Below are positions 1 to 5,500 of a stretch of DNA of 8,401 nt, in pieces. The first letter of the stretch is position 1, and each line of letters begins with the position of its first letter. The position numbers and the translations under genes are program-made. The notes beneath the pieces are model-generated. The model did no database searches and had not been told where the DNA came from. It was given only the letters and a program-made list of their open reading frames with translations. This DNA comes from Candidatus Aegiribacteria sp. (lineage in GTDB: Bacteria; Fermentibacterota; Fermentibacteria; Fermentibacterales; JCC-6): NCBI GenBank assembly GCA_030638185.1, contig DAOWFD010000089.1, positions 1 through 8,401 on the forward strand. The letters are read 5' to 3'.

Positions 1-554
1 CAATGCTTGCCGCTGCATCCTCCGGAGCCAGATTGACCGTTTCACATATCATAACTTCAAGGAATTCCAGTGATGCCGGGCGGGTTGTTGACCTTGCCTA
101 CGCATTCTCGGCAGACGCGGTAGCTCTCAACCGATTCGTGCCGGGCGGAACAGGCCTTGAGAACAGGCATCTTCTGCCAACACTCAAACAACTTGATTCC
201 GCCCTGAAAAGCGCCGGCGAAAGGTCACTCATGTCCCCCGGAATGACGGTATACGCAGCCATTCCAGTAGAGAACTGCCTGCTGCATCACATTTATTACC
301 CCGGTATTAAGTTCGGATCATGCATATGCGGGGCGGGAAAATGGGCGATAAGCCCCCTCGGAGAGCTGAGAGTATGCGAGCAGAGCCCGCACACCATCGG
401 AAGCCTTCTGGAAAAACCCTTTGAGGAACTGTCCCGCTCTCTTTTCGTTGAGGAATTCCGTGACAGCAACAGGAGTTCAGACTGTACATCGTGCAGTTCC
501 TGGAGTGTCTGCGGAGGAGGGTGCAGGTTTCTTCAGGATATACCCATCCGCTGA
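1..554 (+). CDS. Radical-SAM protein, C-terminal part with SPASM domain (5' end outside window)
   Basis: C-terminal 183 or more residues of a radical-SAM/SPASM enzyme; the reading frame is open to the left edge, so the N-terminal CxxxCxxC cluster site lies outside the window. Residues are numbered from the ATG at position 3, which is probably internal. Residues 36-55 (around RFVPGGTGLENR) resemble the end of a radical-SAM barrel. The SPASM cysteines are visible: C109, then G120-x4-C125, then C161-x2-C164-x5-C170-x3-C174, matching the family pattern for auxiliary 4Fe-4S clusters. C107 is an extra nearby cysteine. The protein stops only nine residues after C174, so the usual final SPASM cysteine is absent. 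Family members modify peptides or protein side chains (for example PqqE and sulfatase-maturing enzymes), but the substrate cannot be inferred here and no precursor peptide is visible. The next gene is on the same strand 126 bases downstream. The domain call is firm; the function is open. Confidence 0.85.
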   Translation, partial: MLAAASSGARLTVSHIITSRNSSDAGRVVDLAYAFSADAVALNRFVPGGTGLENRHLLPTLKQLDSALKSAGERSLMSPGMTVYAAIPVENCLLHHIYYPGIKFGSCICGAGKWAISPLGELRVCEQSPHTIGSLLEKPFEELSRSLFVEEFRDSNRSSDCTSCSSWSVCGGGCRFLQDIPIR

Positions 555-574
555 TACATCCGTTAGATTCAAGC

Positions 575-594
575 TCCAGCACCAATGGGCTGGA
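575..594 (+). other. Short hairpin-forming inverted repeat after the radical-SAM gene
   Basis: TCCAGC pairs with GCTGGA. An inner CC/GG extends the stem to 8 pairs with one bulged A and a 3-base loop. It lies 21 bases after the stop codon. No T-run follows, so it is not a canonical intrinsic terminator; it could be an attenuator, a processing site or chance. Confidence 0.25.
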
Positions 595-680
595 TCGGAC
601 AGCTTCTGCTGCGACTGAATTATCATGAGATTTCAGTAACACAGCTGTTCATGTAAACTAACCGTAGAAATTTGAGATGC

Positions 681-2153
681 ATGAGGAAATACCGCAGACT
701 GATCTCTGAGAACCCCTGGTTGTCGTATCTGCTGGTATTTATCGCAGGGATTACACTCCGGCTGATTCAGATCGGATCGAAGAGCCTCTGGGTTGATGAA
801 GCCTATGCGGCCGGGCTCATGGGTATGAACCCTGTCGATCTTGTTAAGCTGTCCATAGCAGGTTCTCCACATCCACCGCTGGCTTTTCTGTTCATTCAAC
901 TCTCTACAGTTGTCTTCGGGCAGAGTGAAGTCGGCCTTCGTATGATCCCTGCCTTTGCTTCCGCTCTTGCAGCAATTCCACTCATGTGTTTCGTTGCAAG
1001 AAGAATCAGCTTCAGATCAGCTTTCTGGGCGGGTCTGATATGGTCGGTTTCTCCCTATGCGGTATCGATGGGTCAGGAAGCATGGCTGTACGGAGTAATA
1101 TCCTTCCTCGGTTTCCTTTTCATCGATGTTGTTGACAGAGCATGGAACGGCAGCAGGAAGGCGCTGTACCTCGTCGTTCCGATTGCTTTAATTGGTATGC
1201 TTGTCCAACACATGTTCGGTCTGTTCATTGCCGCAGGATTTGCCCTGTACTTCACGGTTCCACGGAATCAACGGCTTCCTTTCAGGCAGCTTGCCCTGGT
1301 ATCGGTCATTTTCATGGTTCTTTACGCTCCTTTTGCAGCACTGATGCTGAAGCAGACCGCGTTCAGGGCTGAGAGAATGAGCAGGGCCGCCATGGATATG
1401 GCTGCCGTTTACAGGTACCGTTTCCTGGTCAGGGTTCCCACTGTCTTCGTCAGGCTCATTCCAGGCGGATTGTTACTTGAAGCCGGCCATGACATGATCC
1501 ATGACAGGAAGCAGATAATCTTCTGGCTCTTTTTCGGAGCGGGAAACCTTTTTCTGCTTCTTAATCTTTTCCTGAGGAATCTGCTTGACAGGAAATTCAG
1601 AATATGGCTGTTCCTTCTCTTTTCAATTCCCTTTCTGATCTTCTTTAAGGAAGACCCGACTGTAAGACACCTGACCATCCTCTGGATCCCGCTAGGTTTT
1701 GCTGTTGCCGCGGCATCTCAGAGATGGAAGCTTTCCGGCCCCGTCATGCTTGCTGCAGCTGCGATCATGCTGCTTCCGTACTACAATATCAGCAGCTTCC
1801 CGTACCACAGGTCAAACTGGAGAAGAGCCGTGGAATTTGTTGAAGAGAGATTCTCGGGCGATGAAAGCATCCTTGTTCTGGGAGCGCAATCTGGAGGCCT
1901 GGCATGGGACTACTACTCATCCGGCATCCTTCCAAGAACCGCCCTTGGTGGCGAAGATCCCTACAGCGAGCACCTCGTTCCCGGAAGAAGTGTGCAATCC
2001 GCTGTAGACAGTCTCATGAATCTGCACGATTCCATCTGGGTGGTCACCGATTACTGGGGGGGGCCCAGAACATCGGATATAATCGGAGGTTACCGCATCC
2101 TTCTGGAGACCTGGATAAGCCCTTCGATGGAAGTAGTTCATATATCGGAATAG
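681..2153 (+). CDS. GT-C fold integral-membrane glycosyltransferase (PMT/ArnT-like, GT39/GT83 type)
   Basis: A 490-residue polytopic membrane protein, probably transferring a sugar from a polyprenyl-phosphate donor on the outer face of the cytoplasmic membrane. What is seen: a basic N-terminus (MRKYRR) before a first membrane helix at about 15-32; an acidic pair in the first outer loop (SLWVDEAY, residues 35-42), the place of the catalytic or metal-binding acid in PMT/ArnT enzymes; HPPL at 64-67; GQEAWLYG at 131-138, matching the family's GQEAR-like motif; many further hydrophobic helices to about residue 366; and a soluble C-terminal part (about 370-490) containing SNWRRAVEFV. Length fits small bacterial members. 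I chose the ATG at 681; a TTG nine bases upstream is also in frame, and neither has a strong ribosome binding site. The gene converges on the ArsR gene. Acceptor and sugar are unknown, so no gene name is given. Confidence 0.8.
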   Translation: MRKYRRLISENPWLSYLLVFIAGITLRLIQIGSKSLWVDEAYAAGLMGMNPVDLVKLSIAGSPHPPLAFLFIQLSTVVFGQSEVGLRMIPAFASALAAIPLMCFVARRISFRSAFWAGLIWSVSPYAVSMGQEAWLYGVISFLGFLFIDVVDRAWNGSRKALYLVVPIALIGMLVQHMFGLFIAAGFALYFTVPRNQRLPFRQLALVSVIFMVLYAPFAALMLKQTAFRAERMSRAAMDMAAVYRYRFLVRVPTVFVRLIPGGLLLEAGHDMIHDRKQIIFWLFFGAGNLFLLLNLFLRNLLDRKFRIWLFLLFSIPFLIFFKEDPTVRHLTILWIPLGFAVAAASQRWKLSGPVMLAAAAIMLLPYYNISSFPYHRSNWRRAVEFVEERFSGDESILVLGAQSGGLAWDYYSSGILPRTALGGEDPYSEHLVPGRSVQSAVDSLMNLHDSIWVVTDYWGGPRTSDIIGGYRILLETWISPSMEVVHISE

Positions 2154-2160
2154 GTATTCG

Positions 2161-2176
2161 AGGGAAGTCATTCCCT
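2161..2176. terminator. Possible small bidirectional hairpin between convergent genes
   Basis: AGGGAA and TTCCCT form a perfect 6-bp stem with a 4-base loop (GTCA). The loop contains most of the stop codon of the ArsR gene. It sits 8 bases after the stop of the membrane glycosyltransferase. There is no T-run on either strand, so any termination function is only suggested by its place between two convergent genes. Confidence 0.25.
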
Positions 2177-2476
2177 GACGTGCTCAAGCCCCTTTGAGAC
2201 AAGGTCCTTCACGTGGTCATCATCCAGCCTGTAGAACACATGCCTTCCCTTTTTGCGGCTTCTGATAAGTCTGGCTGTCCGGAGGGATCTGAGCTGGTGG
2301 GAAACTGCAGAAACACTTACATCCGTCTTCTCCGCCAGGTCGCAAACGCATTTCTCACCGCAGAACATTGACATCAGAAGAAACAACCTGGTTGGATCAG
2401 CCATCTGATGAAAAAGTTCAGCCAGAACTTCAACTTCTTCGGTATCAACCTGCAGACTTTCTTGTGGACCGGTCAT
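2168..2476 (-). CDS. ArsR/SmtB-family metal-responsive transcriptional repressor
   Basis: A 102-residue winged-helix repressor that most likely releases DNA when it binds Zn, Cd or a related metal ion. The core is typical: LAELFHQMADPTRLFLL (18-34), then CVCDLAEKTDVS and the recognition helix SVSAVSHQLRSLRTARLI (54-71), then a beta-wing with SRKKGRHVFYRL (73-84). Two possible metal sites are visible. One is the CxC of the ArsR-type alpha-3 site (C43, C45, with C39 nearby). The other is a complete alpha-5 site, D86-x-H88-x10-H99-x2-E102, with the same spacing as the SmtB zinc ligands; E102 is the last residue. The start codon overlaps the stop of the permease gene (ATGA), so the two are translationally coupled. 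It is probably autoregulated through the palindrome at 3728-3747. The family call is very firm; the effector metal is inferred. Confidence 0.93.
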   Translation of the reverse strand: MTGPQESLQVDTEEVEVLAELFHQMADPTRLFLLMSMFCGEKCVCDLAEKTDVSVSAVSHQLRSLRTARLIRSRKKGRHVFYRLDDDHVKDLVSKGLEHVRE

Positions 2477-3702
2477 TTTCCCTCCCTTACATCGTAACCA
2501 AGTTCCCTTATTGCCTGAACAGCTTCTCTTCTGTCAAATCCGGAGTTTCCGTCCATGGCTATTACGACGGTACCTTTCCCGGCCGAGGCAGATACATCGA
2601 GTATTCCCGTCAGTTCATTAAGAGCCCTTATGATGGCCATCTCACACTTCGAGCAGTTCATGCCCTCAACATTTAACGTCACTGTGTTACCTTTTCCAGT
2701 GGATTTCAGCCTGAGGTTAGGAAATTCTTTGAAGGCGAACCAGGCAATTCCCAAAGTAAGGAGTACTCCGGCGGCAACGCTGAGTAAACCTGTAATCGAA
2801 TCCGTACCATGCCCGGCATGGTAGGGCTGGGATACTGAAACGCTGAGCGAGTTAAGGATTCCTCCTGCAGCAAGACTGATAGCTATTACGGTCAATATGT
2901 AAACCAGAAAAACTTTTAATCCAAGAGTTTTGCGAACTGCGCCCATGGTTGCGGCGTTCGTGGCCGGACCGGCCATAAGAAACACCAGAGCGCTGCCCAC
3001 GGGAAATCCGGCGTATATGAGACCGGCCGCAATAGGGACAGATGAGATGGAGCAGACGTAAAGGGGAATTCCGATTGCAAGTGCCGCCAGCAGTCCCAGC
3101 GGACCTTCGAGAAGCGTATACTGTGACAGCTGCCCTGGCTCAAGTAAAGTGGTTATTATCGCGGATACCACTATTCCGAAGGCAAGCCATCCGTAGATAT
3201 CACGGAAAAGGCTGTTGAATGAGTAGTTCCAGATCCGATGGGGAAGCGAACCGGTTTCGATATCGGTACATACCGGTGCTTTTCCCTGGTTTTCACTTCC
3301 ATTCCCGATTCTATCGACTATAGTTCCCCCCAGAAGACCCGCAACGAAGGCCGCAATAACCTTTGCAAGTGCAATTGGCCATCCGAGAATCGACCACGTT
3401 ACAGCTATGGAATCTACTCCAGTCTGGGGAGTGCTTATAAGGAATGACGTAACAGCGCCCCTGGAAGCTCCGTCCCTTCGGAGACCCAGTGCCGCAGGCA
3501 ATACTCCGCAGGAGCAGAGCGGCAGGGGAACACCTACAAGAGCAGCCTTAGCGCTGCTTTTAAATCCAGGTTCTCCCAGATGGGAAAGTACCCTCTCTTT
3601 CTTCACGAAAACATGCAGCAGTCCTGCCAGCAGCAGCCCGAGAATCAGTGATGGCGCAAGGGCTGTAACTGTACTCCATAACGCATTAATAAATTCAATC
3701 AC
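2473..3702 (-). CDS. SO_0444-type Cu/Zn efflux permease with C-terminal HMA domain
   Basis: A 409-residue inner-membrane permease of the DUF318/ArsP/YraQ superfamily, closest to what is annotated as the SO_0444 family Cu/Zn efflux transporter; it likely exports a soft or borderline metal. Residues are numbered from the GTG start. Membrane helices begin at about 12-32. The signature PLPLCSCGVLP (59-69, with C63 and C65) is followed by a glycine-rich, serine/threonine-rich stretch through STPQTGVDS. The second half repeats this topology with IPLYVCSISSVPIA (212-225) and GPATNAATMGAV (245-256). After the last helix (about 301-324) comes a cytosolic HMA domain (about 337-409) with GMNCSKC (C350 and C353), a metal-binding CxxC. 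I chose GTG at 3702 because AGAGG lies 7 bases upstream; an ATG at 3729 would place the start inside the operator and lacks such a site. It is the first gene of an operon with the ArsR repressor. The exact metal is not provable from sequence. Confidence 0.9.
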   Translation of the reverse strand: MIEFINALWSTVTALAPSLILGLLLAGLLHVFVKKERVLSHLGEPGFKSSAKAALVGVPLPLCSCGVLPAALGLRRDGASRGAVTSFLISTPQTGVDSIAVTWSILGWPIALAKVIAAFVAGLLGGTIVDRIGNGSENQGKAPVCTDIETGSLPHRIWNYSFNSLFRDIYGWLAFGIVVSAIITTLLEPGQLSQYTLLEGPLGLLAALAIGIPLYVCSISSVPIAAGLIYAGFPVGSALVFLMAGPATNAATMGAVRKTLGLKVFLVYILTVIAISLAAGGILNSLSVSVSQPYHAGHGTDSITGLLSVAAGVLLTLGIAWFAFKEFPNLRLKSTGKGNTVTLNVEGMNCSKCEMAIIRALNELTGILDVSASAGKGTVVIAMDGNSGFDRREAVQAIRELGYDVREGK

Positions 3703-3709
3703 ACAATTA

Positions 3710-3714
3710 CCTCT
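3710..3714 (-). promoter_or_regulatory. Ribosome binding site of the efflux permease
   Basis: AGAGG on the - strand lies 7 bases upstream of the GTG at 3702. This decides the GTG start over an ATG 27 bases further upstream, which would lie at the predicted operator and close to the transcript start. Confidence 0.75.
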
Positions 3715-3724
3715 TATTCTATTG

Positions 3725-3750
3725 AACACTTGAGCAACTGCTCAAGTATT
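3725..3750. promoter_or_regulatory. ArsR/SmtB-type operator palindrome
   Basis: ACTTGAGCA (3728-3736), a 2-base spacer, and TGCTCAAGT (3739-3747) form a perfect 9-2-9 inverted repeat. Extending each arm by three bases gives a 12-2-12 element with one mismatch per arm, the architecture known for SmtB/CzrA/ZiaR-type operators, whose core is close to TGAxCA-N2-TGxTCA. It touches the -10 box and covers the predicted transcription start, so a bound repressor would block RNA polymerase. The cognate regulator is almost surely the ArsR protein encoded as the second gene of the same operon. Confidence 0.88.
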
Positions 3751-3775
3751 ATAACATCATTCGATATTTCGTCAA
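3748..3775 (-). promoter_or_regulatory. Sigma-70-type promoter of the metal-efflux operon
   Basis: On the - strand, TTGACG (3775-3770) and a perfect TATAAT (3753-3748) are separated by 16 bases. The predicted start of transcription falls at about 3741-3742, inside the operator, roughly 40 bases before the GTG start. The boxes are strong, consistent with a promoter held off by a repressor and not one needing an activator. Confidence 0.85.
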
Positions 3776-4113
3776 CATCCGGGTGTGTATGAGTACTTCT
3801 TTCATGTTCTGGACAGGGTTTCTAACGTAAATTGGCCAGTAATGACGTTGACCGGGAATATTACTGACGGTATTCTTTACTTCAGATGAAGAAACTGAGA
3901 AAAAGCGAACAGAAAAGCTATATCGGGAGCTGATTCTGATATGGCGAGAAATCCAGTCTCCCTATATTTGCGGGGGATGCCCTTGATAACCAGCATTTCT
4001 ACCGCGAATTCGTTAAGGTAGTTTTCATGAAATGATTTTAGCGTGCAATCCATTTCGAAGTATTGCGAGAGTTATATTTTTGTGTTTTTTTAATTTTAAA
4101 TATCGTTATGATT
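3776..4113. other. Intergenic stretch without a confident gene
   Basis: About 340 bases between the efflux promoter and the insertion sequence. The + strand is broken by stops in all frames. The - strand has one 58-codon open frame, listed separately. A 7-bp inverted repeat (CAGTAAT at 3837-3843, ATTACTG at 3860-3866, 16-base loop) is present and may be chance. The end of the stretch (about 4073-4113) is A+T rich with a run of seven T at 4085-4091. No tRNA or riboswitch-like structure was recognised. Confidence 0.6.
3877..4053 (-). CDS. Possible small ORF of 58 codons, unrecognised
   Basis: An ATG at 4053 opens a frame of 58 codons ending at TAA, beginning MDCTLKSFHENYLNEF and ending FSQFLHLK. 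The composition looks protein-like, with no low complexity, one possible amphipathic stretch at the N-terminus and a hydrophobic stretch near residues 44-52 (PDIAFLFAF). The frame is closed by TAA seven codons upstream of the ATG. No Shine-Dalgarno site is visible. A TATAAC box lies about 20 bases upstream. I recognise no family. It could be a gene remnant or a chance frame. Confidence 0.2.
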   Translation of the reverse strand: MDCTLKSFHENYLNEFAVEMLVIKGIPRKYRETGFLAISESAPDIAFLFAFSQFLHLK

Positions 4114-4122
4114 CAGAATAAT
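4114..4122. repeat. Target-site duplication, left copy
   Basis: CAGAATAAT directly abuts the left inverted repeat and is identical to the 9 bases directly after the right inverted repeat. Nine bases is within the usual range for IS4-family insertions. Confidence 0.92.
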
Positions 4123-4135
4123 CACTAGTGTCCCA
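4123..4135 (+). repeat. IS terminal inverted repeat, left (IRL)
   Basis: CACTAGTGTCCCA, the exact reverse complement of 5429-5441. The outer 8 bases (CACTAGTG) are themselves a palindrome. Confidence 0.92.
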
Positions 4136-4246
4136 ACGTTGCGCTTCATCAATTCTATATCGGGCTAGTTAACATTAACATAGAGAGACATTTCGTTACA
4201 CACGATTTGAACGCATTTCCTTCATATTCTCTAATCTACTACGGAT

Positions 4247-4251
4247 GGAGG
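4247..4251 (+). promoter_or_regulatory. Ribosome binding site of the transposase
   Basis: GGAGG lies 4 bases before the ATG at 4256. The spacing is a little short, but it supports this start. No convincing promoter was found between the left inverted repeat and the gene. Confidence 0.55.
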
Positions 4252-4255
4252 ATGT

Positions 4256-5428
4256 ATGCATTCAGGACGTTTCGTCTTCTCGCAATTGATGGATTACTTG
4301 CCCCGAGAGGCTTTCGATCGTTGCGTAAGGAAGTACTCCGGCAATTACAATGTGCAGCACTTCACCTGCAGAAGCCAGTTCCTCTGCATGGCCTTCGGCC
4401 AGCTCACCTACAGGAATGGTCTCCGGGACATTGTGACCTGTCTGAGAGCACATCGGAACAAGCTCTACCATATGGGCATCCGGGGTGGGGTTTCTCGCAA
4501 CAATCTTTCCAACGCCAATATGACTCGGGACTGGCGCATCTATGCTGAGTTTGCCCAGGTTCTCATCGACATTGCCAGAAAGCTCTACGCTGGAGAGAAG
4601 TTCAGCGAAGAGATCAGCGAGCCTGTCTATGCGCTTGATTCCACCACTATATCCCTCGCGCTATCACTCTTCCCCTGGGCTGAGTTCAGGGAGACAAGGG
4701 GAGGCATCAAGCTTCATACTGTCATGGAGCTACCCAGCTCCATCCCCACCTTCATCGACATCACCGAGGCCAAACCTCACGATGTCAACTTCCTGGATCA
4801 GCTCATCGTTGAACCGGGAGCATACTACGTAATGGACAGGGCATACATGGATTTCTCCCGGCTCTACAGGATTACAACCAGCGGTGCATTCTTCGTAACC
4901 AAGGCCAAGAGTGACATCAAACTTAAGCGTAGATACTCTCATCCAAAGGATTCCTCTGTGGGAATACTGTCAGACCAGACAGTTATCGCAAAAGAGAAGA
5001 AGAGCTTCGAGATGTATCCCGCTCCTCTTCGCAGGATTCGGTTCAGGGATCCGGAAGACGGGGAAGTATTCGTATTTCTTACCAATAATTTCGAGCTCTC
5101 TGCCCTGACAATCGCGGATCTTTACAAGGCTCGCTGGAAGATCGAACTGTTCTTTAAGTGGATCAAGCAGCACCTCAGGATTAAGAGCTTATTTGGCCAT
5201 ACAATCAATGCTGTAAAAACCCAGATCTGGATTGCTGTATCGGTTTACGTGTTGGTCGCAATTATCCGAAAGAGACTTGACCTTGAAGATCATAGTCTCT
5301 ACAATATTCTACAGGTTTTAAGCGTTTCAACATTTGATTATAATGACCTGTCGCAACTACTTAGGAATAGCGAATTACAACTCGAAGACAATAAAATTTC
5401 TAACCAGTTGTCGCTCTTCGATTTATGA
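4256..5428 (+). CDS. IS4-family DDE transposase
   Basis: A 390-residue cut-and-paste transposase. An N-terminal domain of the DUF4372 type (about 5-75, with FSQLMDYLPREAF and TYRNGLRDI) precedes the RNase-H-like catalytic core. Catalytic residues can be placed: first Asp at D128 in YALDSTT, second Asp at D194 in YYVMDRAY, and Glu at E297 within Y290-x2-R293-x3-E297-x6-K304, the YREK signature of the family. The insertion between the second Asp and the Glu is rich in beta strands, as in Tn5/Tn10 relatives. The C-terminus ends SLFDL, and its TGA abuts the right inverted repeat. Length is normal for the family and no frameshift or internal stop is present, so the enzyme should be functional. Confidence 0.95.
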   Translation: MHSGRFVFSQLMDYLPREAFDRCVRKYSGNYNVQHFTCRSQFLCMAFGQLTYRNGLRDIVTCLRAHRNKLYHMGIRGGVSRNNLSNANMTRDWRIYAEFAQVLIDIARKLYAGEKFSEEISEPVYALDSTTISLALSLFPWAEFRETRGGIKLHTVMELPSSIPTFIDITEAKPHDVNFLDQLIVEPGAYYVMDRAYMDFSRLYRITTSGAFFVTKAKSDIKLKRRYSHPKDSSVGILSDQTVIAKEKKSFEMYPAPLRRIRFRDPEDGEVFVFLTNNFELSALTIADLYKARWKIELFFKWIKQHLRIKSLFGHTINAVKTQIWIAVSVYVLVAIIRKRLDLEDHSLYNILQVLSVSTFDYNDLSQLLRNSELQLEDNKISNQLSLFDL

Positions 5429-5441
5429 TGGGACACTAGTG
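5429..5441 (-). repeat. IS terminal inverted repeat, right (IRR)
   Basis: TGGGACACTAGTG, a perfect 13-bp reverse complement of the left end. It begins at the base following the transposase stop codon. Confidence 0.92.
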
Positions 5442-5450
5442 CAGAATAAT
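5442..5450. repeat. Target-site duplication, right copy
   Basis: CAGAATAAT immediately follows the right inverted repeat and is identical to 4114-4122. Confidence 0.92.
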
Positions 5451-5500
5451 ATTAATCTACTTTCAACAATCTAGATCTATGCCCTGGCTTTCAGATAGTA

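Larger units (their letters stand above)
4123..5441 (+). mobile_element. Complete IS4-family insertion sequence, 1319 bp
   Basis: The element is bounded by 13-bp perfect terminal inverted repeats and flanked by a 9-bp direct duplication. It contains a single intact transposase gene that ends immediately before the right repeat. Size, single ORF, duplication length and the YREK signature of the transposase all fit the IS4 family. Removing the element and one copy of the duplication rebuilds an uninterrupted A+T-rich intergenic sequence, so no recognisable gene was broken. Preserved ends, duplication and reading frame point to a recent insertion that may still be mobile. I do not assign a registered IS name. 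Confidence 0.93.

Noticed and set aside
672..680. TTG at 672 as the start of the membrane glycosyltransferase
   Set aside because: It has no ribosome binding site and adds only three residues. The ATG at 681 leads directly into a basic N-terminus and the first membrane helix, though the choice is not certain.
2368..2676. A 102-codon + strand open frame across the ArsR/permease junction
   Set aside because: It is antisense to two strongly supported genes and shows no recognisable domain.
3837..3866. CAGTAAT/ATTACTG inverted repeat as an operator or terminator
   Set aside because: The arms are 7 bp with a 16-base loop, with no T-run and no adjacent gene start, so chance is likely in this A+T-rich stretch.
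3886..3933. Short + strand frame beginning MKKLRKSEQKSYIGS, faintly like the start of a PspC-type protein
   Set aside because: It has only 15 codons, no ribosome binding site, and stops follow at once.
4139..4161. TTGCGC and TATATC as a transposase promoter
   Set aside because: The spacer is only 11 bases, too short for a sigma-70 promoter.
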